Below are positions 23,842 through 34,252 of a DNA stretch of 64,000 nucleotides, in pieces. This stretch comes from Antedon mediterranea (lineage: Eukaryota; Echinodermata; Crinoidea; Comatulida; Antedonidae). The stretch lies in the NCBI RefSeq assembly GCF_964355755.1, contig NC_092671.1, forward strand, positions 20,798,001 through 20,862,000, given 5' to 3'. Position numbers and translations under genes: made by a program. How positions within the stretch are numbered: position 1 is the stretch's first letter; every line of letters begins with the position of its first letter. A model generated the notes under the pieces. It searched no databases, was not told where the DNA came from, and was given only the letters and a program-made list of their open reading frames with translations.

Positions 23842-23873
23842 AGGTGATCATTTTATTCTAAATGATCACCTAA
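23842..23873. repeat. Perfect palindrome around GGTGATCATTT
   Basis: TAGGTGATCATTT and AAATGATCACCTA form a 13-bp stem with a 6-base loop. The same palindrome recurs at 59447-59478, and half-sites lie at 25671-25681, 50136 and 57580. Confidence 0.7.
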
Positions 23874-24179
23874 TAATAACAATAATAACCATTTTGTATT
23901 TCTCAGTACATAACACCCGACGCCAGTACCTCCCTATACTCACAAACCCCAACCCCTCTTCAATAACACCCAACACTCCTTTTTTTTCTTCTTCTTCCCA
24001 GGGCAAATTCAATTCAACTTCAGCTTCAAATTGAGAGGGGTATACATACCTATGATAGGCCTATGGTTTAAGTACGTTGTAAACTGTGTAAATAAATAGG
24101 TGTCTGATAATTAAAATATCTAATTTTGATACTGCGAACCCTCCTCTCACCATCCAGCCACAATCAACACACCTTAACT

Positions 24180-25660
24180 CCTCCCCTGGACAGTTTAAAT
24201 GTAGTAACTTTTCCTATTACAATTCCAATCATATAGGCTCCTTCATTATGCCAGTATTTTCAGTCCTCCTCCTCCCCCTCCAAACACACCCCAGATACTG
24301 GGTGATGTGTTTAAGACGGTTCCAGTACAAAATATGTTAGCCATCACTCCCAACCCATAATCCCGCAGTGTCAGTTTTCAAAAGTAGTTTAAAACATTCC
24401 CAATACAGTTTCGGTCATGGTGATACTGAATACTGAAATGCTTTATTTGTCCATCATCATCATAAAATAACAACAGAAATTCTTCTTGAAGATTGACAAT
24501 TAGTACAAAAATAAATAGATATACAATATAATATATTATGTACACACACATAATTGCACAAAAAATACAAGTTATGAAACATGGTGTAAAAATGACTAGG
24601 TATTAAAATTGAATGGGATTCAGGAGATTAAAATAGTTTAAAACAGCTTTAAAAGGATTAAAAACAGCTTTAAAAGGATTCAAACCATTAGAATGTTCCT
24701 ATAGGCCTACATCCCCACCCCAAACTCCCAGCCCCTTCCCATGGATAATTAAAATACTTTAACATTTTCCAACCACAATTCTGGTCAATTTGATAGCCTA
24801 CTACCCCTAGCCTAAGCAAAATCCCCACTATCTTCTGAACCCCAACTCCCACACCCGATCTCCTATCCAAATCCCGGACTTTTTAAAATGTACTTTAAAA
24901 CCTTCCCGGTACAATTGCGATCATTTTGATACCCCATAATGTATGGTTACATGCAGAAACAGAAATTTGTATAACGAAAAAACATTGAAAGTGGGCCATT
25001 TTGACCACCTTTTGGCCCCTCTTGGATCCTAGATGGCGGATGATGTGATGGTAGAACACAGTAACAGTAAATAACATGTATATGTTCACACAGGAATGGA
25101 TGTCTGTAATGAGACAATCCAAGAGACTGATACATAGCTGGATATGGTAAAAGTACTTTGCTAAATGTGTAAATGAATAGGTGTCCTATTGGTTAATGAT
25201 TAAAATATGTATATCTATATCTATATTTCCCCAAACACCTTCCTAAGGATAATTGAAATACTGTAAATTTTTTGTAGTATAATTTTACAATTCGATAGCC
25301 TACAACCCCGAACCCAAGCAAAAATGCTATTCAAATGACATCACAAACCACCACCTCGCCACCTCCCATAAAAACCCCAGGACTCGGGGAATTTTTAAAA
25401 TGTAGTTTAAAACCTTCTGGGTACAATTGCGATCATTTTGATACCCCACATATATAATTACGTGCAGAAACAGAAATTTGTATAACGAACAAACATCAAA
25501 AGTGTGAAAAGTGGGCCATTTTGACCACATTTTGGCCCCTAACTTGGATCCTAGATGGTGGATGATGTTCAAATGTAGTTTATAACCTTCCCAGTACAAT
25601 TCCGGTCATTTTGATGCCCTATATATAAGGTTACGTGCAGTAACAAAACAGAATCTCTCA
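24180..25660. repeat. Degenerate complex repeat region
   Basis: A motif of the type 'TTTAAAATGTAGTTTAAAAC', then 'CTTCC', 'GTACAATT', 'GGTCATTTTGATACCCC' recurs about seven times (near 24190, 24380, 24746, 24885, 25250, 25400, 25570). A longer block near 24885-25050 repeats near 25400-25565 ('GTGGGCCATTTTGACCAC', 'CTTGGATCCTAGATGG'). No coding content is supported. Confidence 0.6.
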
Positions 25661-25680
25661 CTTATAATATAGATGATCAC

Positions 25681-25757
25681 CTAACTACCCAGTGATATAC
25701 TGTAAATAAATTCACTTTAAATTGTCATAGAAGTTTGTGTCTGATAATATTTGATCA
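25681..25757 (-). mobile_element. SINE 3' tail fragment
   Basis: Matches the tail at 9896-9975 ('CCCAGTGATATACTG', 'TGTCATAGAAGTTTGTGTC'). No tRNA head. Confidence 0.5.
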
Positions 25758-25772
25758 CACATAAAATAGTTT

Positions 25773-26336
25773 ACCTCCGCCAAGGAGGTATATGTAATCG
25801 ATCGCATGTGTTTGTTTGTCTGTTTGTTTGTTAGCAGGATTACTCAAAAAGTAATTTAAAGATCTTTACCAAAATGAATATACAGATAGATATGTGGTCA
25901 AGGACCATTCCATTAATTTTGGGACTATTTGTTAAAAGATAGGACAAAAATTTCAAAAGCCGGTGAGCAGTCTTATAGTAACAAGTAAACTAAAATTGTA
26001 TTTTCTCGAGAACTACTTGTCCAAAAAACTTCATTTTTGTACAAGAGGTAAGAGTTATATTTTGTGATTTGTAATTTTAAAAACATAATTAGATTTAATG
26101 TACAAGTTTTTTGATGAAAGTAGTTTAAAAATCCTATTTCTTTTCAAATTCACTCGTTTGATTTTTGCGTTTCTGTTCTATTGTTAGTTGAAAGGCGGGT
26201 TACATAACCTTTACACTAAACTCGTATACACATGCTTGTAGTAAGATTAGCCTAATTCACACACAGCATTAAGACACACACTTTCCGGTGACTAAATCTG
26301 ATGTAGAAGAATTTTACAGTAGGAGTGGCTTTCTAG
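25773..26336 (+). mobile_element. Helitron-like family 2, copy B
   Basis: Starts with the CCTCCGCCAAGGAGG hairpin, then a TTTGTTTGTCTGTTTG-rich stretch. It ends with 'GAATTTTACAGTAGG' and CTAG at 26333-26336 followed by TT. The 3' hairpin is decayed in this copy and the tRNA-like segment is absent, so it is a different subfamily from copies A and C. Confidence 0.6.
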
Positions 26337-26346
26337 TTATAAACCA

Positions 26347-26830
26347 AGCTGATTACTAGACAGCTAAAACTGTGGGCTGGCTGGATTACAATCATGAAGC
26401 AAACAAATATGTGCTGGTATTTCAGAAATGCTTTATTAAACTGTCAAACTTTAAAGTTAATTGTACTGGATTAATTTATGAGGTATAACTTTCATCATTG
26501 GTCAACAAAGGCAATTTAAGCATTTTGGTAAAATGTTACTGTATTTCAAGCAGAATATTGATCATTGATAATAGACAAGGAAATGAGATGGTAACTACAA
26601 AAATAAAATCCAATTATTAGGGGAAAAAGATTTTTGTCTTCATGATCTACCATGCAAAATAGCAAAAAAAAAATCAACAAAACTACCCTGGATTTCAGTA
26701 TTGCAGAATAATGATAAAAATGAAGGACTGGCCTCAACATGGAACGAGGAAAAAATTGAGTAAAGAAACATTAATTAAATATATTTTAATGTTTAGCATT
26801 TAATATGTAATGTAAATGAAAGAAATTTTA
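26347..26830 (+). repeat. ~490-bp dispersed non-coding repeat, copy 2
   Basis: Direct-orientation mate of 11318-11815. It starts 12 bases after the end of family 2 copy B and ends in 'AACATTAATTAAATATATTTTAA' (shared, split). The two copies have unrelated flanks. Confidence 0.75.
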
Positions 26831-26961
26831 TAGGAATTAAAGAATTTTATAGTTGATTGTGATCCTAATGGGTTAAAACGTGTCAAATCAACCAATGGTG
26901 ATATGAGTCACGCCACAGATTTGGCTGAATTTTTACACTGTACCATATATATATATATATA

Positions 26962-27150
26962 GATCCTGTCCACTCCGGCAGCGCTTGTCTGATACATCTA
27001 TCCATCTTTGTCCACTGATGAAGGGCTAGTGTTGCCCAAAAGCTCTGCAAACTTTTCTGGCTGTTTCACTTTGATTTAGCTTTTCGCATTTTTTTGTATC
27101 TCCAGTGAGATCCAGCCACTGATTTTTTCAGTATTTTGCCTTTGGATTTA
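26962..27150 (+). mobile_element. Retroelement 3'-end fragment with a hammerhead-like motif
   Basis: Contains 'CACTGATGAAGGGC', 'GTTGCCC' and 'AGCTCTGCAAAC', then 'AGATCCAGCCACTGAT'. The same sequence lies at 33311-33453 plus 34010-34100, so it is a repeat family. CTGATGA, a GGGC/GCCC stem and a purine stretch recall hammerhead ribozymes of Penelope-like elements, but the core is imperfect. Family assignment is inference. Confidence 0.45.
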
Positions 27151-27159
27151 TATATATAA

Positions 27160-27345
27160 ACATCACAGGCACAGAATAAATTCTAAACCGCCCTCAGATA
27201 TACTGAAATTTAATGAATTAATTTGAAACGATAAGATGAGGAAATCTGTGAGAATGAGAAAAAGTCGGCCCAACCAAGACTCGAACCCGGAACCTTCTGC
27301 TTGATATGCAGATGTCCTAACCATTAGAACACTGGGGCTTTCATG
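27160..27345 (-). mobile_element. tRNA-derived SINE
   Basis: On the minus strand a tRNA-like head has A box TGTTCTAATGG (27321-27331), an anticodon stem TCTGC/GCAGA with a 7-base loop, and a perfect B box GGTTCGAGTCT (27277-27287). It is followed by a body ('GACTTTTTCTCATTC', 'CAGATTTCCTCATCTTATC') and a tail with TATATA. This fits a pol III-transcribed, LINE-mobilised SINE. Confidence 0.8.
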
Positions 27346-27477
27346 GTATTGTTCAAACTCGATTGGATAGCGACTCCTCAACAATTGTATGAACGCGCAC
27401 CAGAGATCAAATTGATACAGCCTCATCTTTCAGTATTTTATTCACGAAGCAGGATCTCGGAAGAGATACTTTTATAT

Positions 27478-27665
27478 ATATAAACACAACAGGCAAAGAA
27501 CATTAATTCTAAACCCGCCCAGTGATATACTGAAATTTAATTAATTCATTTGAAATGATAAGATGAGGAAATCTGTGAGAATGAGAAAAAGTCACCCCAA
27601 CAGAGATTCGAACCCAGACTTTCTGCTTGAAATTTAAATTTCAATATTAACCACCATTTAAGCTG
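27478..27665 (-). mobile_element. tRNA-derived SINE, second copy with decayed head
   Basis: Same body and tail as the neighbour and an intact B box GGTTCGAATCT (27604-27614). The A-box half of the head has drifted ('AAATGGTGGTTAATATT'). The two copies lie 135 bp apart in the same orientation. Confidence 0.75.
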
Positions 27666-27770
27666 TTTTTTTAGTTGTATTCCAAAATTGTTTATATCTA
27701 CCAAGCTATCTTCTTTGTTTTCTACCAAATATCTCCACCCTCTATTCCATATGCCTCTTTTGTTTTATTA

Positions 27771-28331
27771 CTTCCGCCAAGGAGGTTATGTTTTCACCCC
27801 TGTATGTTTGTGAACAGCCTAAAGGCCACAGTTTTTATCCGATTCTCACCAAATTTGGCCACAATGATCTGTGCCACAAAGCTTGGACGAGTTCGAATTT
27901 GAGGGGAAAAGGTCATAATAATAATAAGGTCACAACTAACAAAAAACTATTTTACTGCCTAGAGACCACAGTTTTTATCCGATTCTCACCACACTTATAT
28001 TAGCCAAAATGATCAATGACTCATCATATAATTGTGGTTAAAGGGTCAGGGTCAAAGAAGAAGGTCCACAAAAAACAAACAAAAAAGAAATAAAAAAATA
28101 ATAATTGAAAAAAAAAATTAATGGGAATTGAACCAGCATCTCCACTGTGAGAGGCTGGATACATAACCATTACACCAAACTATCATCCACAACTGTGTAG
28201 TGTGCAGTTAGCCTATTTACAATAAAATAATTTTAAAAAATATTAAAAAAAATATTTATTTTTTCTGGGGACATCTTATGTAGGGGAATTTTACAGTAGG
28301 CGGAGGTTTGTACTCTCGGAGTACCCTCTAG
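27771..28331 (+). mobile_element. Helitron-like family 2, copy C
   Basis: Begins CTTCCGCCAAGGAGG. Near its 3' end are GGCGGAGG, hairpin GTACTCTCGGAGTAC (28310-28324) and terminal CTAG (28328-28331). It carries the tRNA-Glu-like head at 28113-28180 in reverse. Family 1 sequence (TTATCCGC) starts within a few bases of the CTAG end. Confidence 0.75.
28113..28180 (-). repeat. tRNA-Glu-like box pair inside family 2 copy C
   Basis: Minus-strand A box TGGTGTAATGG (28167-28177) and B box GGTTCAATTCC (28124-28134), with CTCTCAC between them. The B box is closer to consensus than in copy A. Same position and orientation within the element as copy A. Confidence 0.65.
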
Positions 28332-29110
28332 TTGGTTATCCGCAACGAAGTTGCAGGATAACCTCTTGTGATTGTACGAAATCATCATCATCATCATCTT
28401 TTTTTAGCTATCCGCATTCAGCGGATAACTCCTTGTAACTGTCCTGTTTCATCATCTTGCGGATAACTCCTTGTAACTGTCCTGTTTCATCATCTTTTTT
28501 TTTTTCTGTATTATTAGTTATCCGCTTAGTAGCGGATAACTCCTTGTAATCGTCCTGTTACTTTTTTCTTTTTTTTAGTTATCCGCACTTGGCGGATAAC
28601 TCCTTGTGATTGTATGGGATCATCATTTTTGTTTCTGTATTATTAGTTATCCACATTGAGCGGATAACTCCTTGTAATCGTCCTGTTTCAATTTTATTAG
28701 TTAACCGCACTTGGCGGATAACTCCTTGTTATTGTATGGGATCAATATTTTTTTGGTTATCCGCACTTGGCGGATAACCCCTTGTTATTGTCAGGATCTT
28801 TTTTTTTTTTTTTCTTTTCTATCTTATTAGTTATCCGCATAGTAGCGGATAACTCCTTGTAATCGTCCTGTTACTTTTTTTTAGTTATCCGCATTCAGCG
28901 GATAACTCCTTGTAACTGTCCTGTTTCATCATCTTTTTTTTAGTTATCCGCTTAGTAGCGGATAACTCCTTGTGATTGTAGTGGATCCATATTTTTTTTT
29001 TTTTTTTGGTTAAGTTGCGGATAACCCTTGTGATTGTAAATATCTTTTTCTTCTTCATTAGTTATCCGCTTAGTAGCGGATAACTCCTTGTGATTGTAGT
29101 GGATCAATAT
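28332..29110 (+). repeat. Array of 13 hairpin units (family 1 5' ends)
   Basis: Thirteen irregular units of about 45-75 bp each carry TTATCCGC, 4-6 loop bases, GCGGATAA, then 'CTCCTTGT' and a variable T-rich spacer. Loops vary (ACTTG, ATTCA, TTAGTA, ATAGTA) while stems are conserved, and some units lack the left stem (28459, 29007). The array lies immediately 5' of the first family 1 body. Confidence 0.85.
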
Positions 29111-29129
29111 TTTTCTTTTTCTGTATTAT

Positions 29130-29951
29130 TCTTCTTTCTTTCCCAGAATTTTGTGGCACGCATATCTGTCATTCTTATAAACATAACATGTCATAACTTT
29201 GACAACATGTGGGCATTTACGTGAAGTTGTGCACCTCCTATTTTGAATGACGTCAGAGTTGCGCAACGTGACTTACGCGCGATTTTATGATTTTTAATGA
29301 TTGATCATAGCTTAAAAACCAAGCGTAATTTTTTTTTACCCTTTATGAAAATTTAAGTCATATCAATGGCAAACTTTTAGTTAACTAAAAATGGCGTGTT
29401 TTACAAGAAGTTACGCGCGTACGCGCATTTAAAATTTTAAAATGCACAAAATTAATTTCTAATCATCAGAAATGCGCAACGTACCTTACGCATGTTTTTA
29501 TGAATTTCGCGTTTTTAACATATATCGAAAACCATATAACAACGTAAATTGAAACTTAACAAAAGTTTAATTTATATCTTGCGCTAGCTGACTGTGGAAA
29601 AAAATGGCATGTTTCACACGAAGTTACGCGCGCATGCGTGTTTAAAATTTCGAAGTGCGAAAAATCAATTTCTAATCAACTTTCTACGCGTTTCATGTCC
29701 TTTTGAGCATGTAAAAAATTCCCACGCACGCGCATTTTTTTACGCGCAAGGTGTTGTTGAAAACAATTTTTTTTGCGTGATTTATGTTTTTTCAGCCTTT
29801 TCTAGTAATTTTACCAACTTTTAAACAATTTCGACTTAAAACTACGTCATACGGGCACGTTGAATTGGATAATTTACGTGCGTTTTAATGCCAAACGTGG
29901 CGTTTGTCGTGCGGATAACTAACTCGTCAAAGTGACGAGTTTCATGTCTAG
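29130..29951 (+). mobile_element. Helitron-like family 1 unit 1 (short)
   Basis: Body starts 'TTCTTCTTTCTTTCCCAGAA'. It ends GCGGATAAC, hairpin AACTCGTCA-AAG-TGACGAGTT (29921-29941), six bases, CTAG (29948-29951). The next unit starts directly after. No open frame matching Rep/helicase; an open stretch at 29594-29824 lies in the GC-richer 'ACGCGC' module and lacks any domain. Confidence 0.75.
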
Positions 29952-31384
29952 TTCTTCTTTCTTTCCCGGAATTTTGTTCGCAGCGTATCTCTAATTCTGG
30001 TCAACATAAGATTGTATAACTATAGTCATAAGATTGACCTGTAGCTGTAGATATGCAAGAAACTTCTCTATATGACGTTAGAGTCGCGCAGCGTAAGTTA
30101 CGCGCGATTTTATGAATTTCAATGATTGATCATAGATTATAAACCGAAAGTCATTTTGTATTGACACTTGGTGAAAATTTAAGTCATATCAAGGGCAAAC
30201 TTTCTATGGATTAAAAATGGCATGTTTCATAGAAAGTTATGCGCGCACGCGCGTTTAAAATTTCAGAATGCGAAAAATAAACTTCTAATCAACTTTCTAA
30301 TCAATTTTCGCGTGATTTATGTTTTTTTCAGCCTTTTCTAGTAATTTTTCCAACTTTTAAACAATTTCGACTTCAAATTACGTCATACGAGCATGTTAAA
30401 TTGTACAATTTGTGCGCGTTTTTGATGAAAAAGTTCAAAAAATCGTCAAAATTATGCCTTATTTTAAACAGTCGTAGTTTCTAAACTAAACGGAGAAAGT
30501 TATTTTTATTACATATTCTGGAAGATGATAAATTGTAGATATGGAATCATGCATTGATATGGCGAATCGATAATTGTGATGTCATCGTATGGCCACACAA
30601 ATATAAAATATAGGATTTTTGTATCTTTCATTATAGCTCATCACATTTAATAGAGCGCATCTCCAATTATCTGTTTTCCATTTTCACCCCGATTTTTATA
30701 TTATCTAGGTCAATCAACTATCTTTCGCATGAGTTAAAAATAATTTTAATTTTTATGACGTCATCATGTCTAAAAATGAAAATAACGTGGGTCCCCTATT
30801 TTCATCTTTACAGTAAATTTCAATCTGTTATAGCTCATCAGAATAAAAAGTGATAATCATGATTAAAACGTTTTCTGGAAGCTATTTGATTGTAGATATG
30901 AATTCATGTGAATATTTTGCCAATCAGATGTTGTGACGTCATCATATGGCCAGTTGAATTCAAAAAGTCATATTTTCATCTCTTGCGTAAAAGTTCATTG
31001 CGTTTAAACGAGAGCGCATCTCACTTTTACGTGCCCAAAATTCTTCAAATTTGTAATAATGTAATTATTTAGATAATTATCTTCTAAAATAGTTATCTTT
31101 ATATGTCAATTTGATGATGTCATCGTGTTAATAATTGGATTTAAAAGATGGGTCTCGCAATTTCGTCTATGCTACAAACATGTATATAACATAATACAGT
31201 GTATTCTGTAAATACTGTAATATGCTGTATGCTACAAAATAGGTACAATTCAGCACTGTAAACATATTTAATTCATGTCATAGAATGGCATAATAATTGT
31301 CGGCGTTCATATATTTTAAACGTATGTGCATGTTGCGTTTGCGTGGATAACCCGAACTAGTCAAAGTGACGAGTTCAAATCTAG
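29952..31384 (+). mobile_element. Helitron-like family 1 unit 2
   Basis: About 1.43 kb, starting 'TTCTTCTTTCTTTCCCGGAA'. It contains two related internal modules of about 350 bp near 30520 and 30880 ('TTCTGGAAG', 'TTGTAGATATG', 'GACGTCAT'). It ends with GTGGATAAC, a hairpin with one mismatch (AACTAGTCA) and CTAG (31381-31384). Confidence 0.8.
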
Positions 31385-33300
31385 TTTTTCTATCTTATTC
31401 TTCTTTCTTTCCCGGAATTTTGTTCGCAGCGTATCTCTAATTCTGGTCAACATATGATTGTATAACTTTGTAATAAGATTGACCTGTAGCTGTAGATGTG
31501 CAAGAAACTTCGTTATATGACGTTAGAGTCGCGCAGCGTAAGTTACGCGCCATTTTATGAATTTCAATGATTGATCATAGATTATAAACCGAAAGTCATT
31601 TTGTATTGACACTTGGTGAAAATTTAAGTCATATCAAGGCCAAACTTTCTATGGATTAAAAATGGCATGTTTCACAAAAAGTTACGTGCGCACGCGCATT
31701 TAAAATTTCAAAATGCGTAAAATTAATTTCTAATCAACTTACGCTGATCATGACATTTTGAGCATGTCAAAATTTCCCACGCGCGCGGAGCGCACGTAGC
31801 GTTAAAAACAGATTTTTTTCGTGTGATTTATGTTTTTTCAGCCTTTTCTCGTAATTTTAACAACTTTTAAACAATTTCGACTTAAAATCACGTCATACGA
31901 GCACGTTGATTTAGACCATTTGCGCGCGTTTTAGTTGAAAAAGTTACAAAATATTGTCAATATTATGCCTATTTTGAATCTATTATAGCTCTAAAATTTA
32001 AAAATGCGAAAAAACAATTTCTAATCAACTTTCTATGTGTTTCAAGTCATTTTAAGCATGTCAGAAATTCCCACGCGTGCGCAAATTTTTACGTGTGCGA
32101 TGCGCACGTAGCATTACAAATATATTTGTCGCGTGATGATTTATGTTTTTCCAGCCTTTTCTAGTAATTTTACCAACTTTTAAACAATTTCGACCTAAAG
32201 TTACATCATACGAGCACGTCGAATTGGACAATTTGCGCGCGTTTTTGATGAAAAAGTAAAAAAATTCTTCAAAATTATGCCTTTTTTTAAACAGTCGTAA
32301 TTTCTAAACTACACGATCAATTTTTTGTGAATGACATATTCTGGAAGTTGATAAGTTGTAGATGAATCATGTATAAATATGGCTAACCGTACATTGCGAC
32401 ATCATCATATGGCCACGTGAATATCAAATTTAGGATTTCTGTATCTTTCGTCATAGCTCATCACATTTAATAGAGCGCATCTCCACTTATTCGTTTTCCA
32501 TTTTCACCCCGATTTTGATATCGTCTAGGTCAATCAACTATCTTTCGCACGAGTTAAAAATATTTTATTCATGCCTAAAAATTACGTGTGGCATTAATTT
32601 CATCTTTACAGTAAATTTTAATCTGTTATAGCTCGTAAGAATGGAATGTGATAATCACGATTAAAACGTTTTCTGGAAGGTATTGGATTGTAGATACGAA
32701 ATCATGTAAACATTTTGCCAATCGGATGTTGTGACGTCATCATATGGCCAGTTAAATAAAAAAAGTCGTATTTTCATCTTTTGCGTCATAATTCATTACA
32801 TTTAAAAGAGCGCGCATCAATATTTCACGTATTCAAATTTCTTCTACACGCTAATATGTTGTTGCTGAGATAATTTCCTTCCGAAATTGCTATCTTTGTA
32901 TTTCATTTTGATGCCGTCGCCATGTTAAAATTTGGAATAAATGGCAGCTCCCTTAATTTCACCTAATCTATACCGACTGTAATGGAATAGACCAAATCGT
33001 TTATTTCCTACCTATTTCAATAATGTAGCAGGCCAAGACGTTATTTTTACAGGATAGAGGGAGGCAAACAATATTTTTCTCGTATCAGAGCCGTTCATCG
33101 TTGTTAGGAGATATGTGATTTCTATTCTGGTTTGTTTGTCAGTTGCTTGTCCGGCCTGTAGGTCATAATGCCAACGTGAACACTTCGTTTTGGCCTCAAC
33201 CTATCCTCTTAATGTTAAATGGTACGTCGTTAAACGTCCATGTTTCACCACTTGCGCGGCGGATAACCAAACTCGTCAAAGTGACGAGTTTAATGTCTAG
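31385..33300 (+). mobile_element. Helitron-like family 1 unit 3
   Basis: About 1.9 kb, longer because a 'TTCTAATCAACTTTC' module is duplicated near 32010. Ends GCGGATAAC, a hairpin with 10-bp stem (33269-33291), CTAG (33297-33300), then TTT of unrelated DNA. Three units therefore lie head-to-tail in one orientation. Confidence 0.8.
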
Positions 33301-33310
33301 TTTCTTTTAT

Positions 33311-34245
33311 TCCTGTCCACTCAGGCAGCACAATTGCCTGATACAGTATATATCTATCTATCATGTCCAAGTACCTTCACTTGCACTGATGAAGGAATAG
33401 TGTTGCACCAAGGCTCTGCTAACTTTTCTGGCTGTTTTACTTTATCGTTTTGATTAAAGATGTATTGTCCCTTGAAACACAAAAAAATGAAGGTCAAAAT
33501 ATTCTAAATTTAAAGTGGCCATATCAAAGTAATATTAAAGTTATTCACTTTAAGTCGAAAATTTGAGCCAAAAACAACAAGTTTACGTAATTAACAGGTA
33601 AATTAGTTTGATTACATTTCATCTGGAAAATCGTCACGAGCAAAAGTAAACAAAGATTTCAAACCATTAGTACGCATTATGCATATGCTAAATTAGGATT
33701 GTATACAACTCGTCACGGTTAAGAAGGTATTTTCACACAGATCATGAGGAAGTTTTATGATTATGCATACAGAGTAGCCAAACAAGCGCGTTTCATTATG
33801 GGATATGTTTTGATTGAAAACTTTGACTGGAAGTCAAAGTAATTTTTTTAACAAAAAAACGTCTGTATTTCAGTTAAATTATTTTTTTTTTCGAAAAATT
33901 GTTGGTGATAGTTAATAACTATTATGATACTTCAAAATGACCCACGTTTTTTCGAAATCTTTTATTTTTTATTTTTTTGGAATTAGTCAAAGGGACAATA
34001 CATCTTTAAGCTTTTCGCTTTTTTTTGTATCTCCATTGAGATCCAGCCACTGATACTCACAGCATTGTAATTTTTTCAGTATTTTGCCTTTGAATGACTT
34101 GACATGTTTCAAGAAACTATTTTCATCATCAGAACAGAAAAAAACGCCTAGAGTACTTATATACCAATAGGACAGGTTGTATGAGGAAGTAATTACCATG
34201 ATAAAACAACAAGGAACGTAGGCAACAAACAATCATATGGTAAGC
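33311..34245 (+). mobile_element. Retroelement 3'-end fragment, second copy, split by a MITE
   Basis: Segments 33311-33453 and 34010-34100 align in order with 26962-27150. Between them is the TTAA-flanked MITE. CTGATGA (33386-33392) is retained but the GGGC/GCCC stem has drifted. Further 3' sequence to 34245 is unassigned. Confidence 0.5.
33458..34005. mobile_element. 548-bp piggyBac-like MITE with TTAA duplication
   Basis: AGATGTATTGTCCC at the left is mirrored by GGGACAATACATCT at the right. TTAA lies immediately outside both ends (33454-33457, 34006-34009), the signature target duplication of piggyBac. A paralogous site without the insertion exists near 27073. No transposase. Confidence 0.88.
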
Positions 34246-34252
34246 GTGACAC

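Noticed and set aside
27240-27345. Functional tRNA gene
   Set aside because: Box motifs are good but no acceptor stem pairs, and the sequence continues into a SINE body also present at 27478-27665.
28332-29110. Regular palindromic repeats resembling a CRISPR array
   Set aside because: Spacing is irregular, the spacers are low-complexity and shared between units, and the context is a eukaryotic transposon cluster.
29594-29824. 76-codon frame in a Helitron-like unit
   Set aside because: Frame is not kept in the sister units; it follows the GC-richer repeat module.
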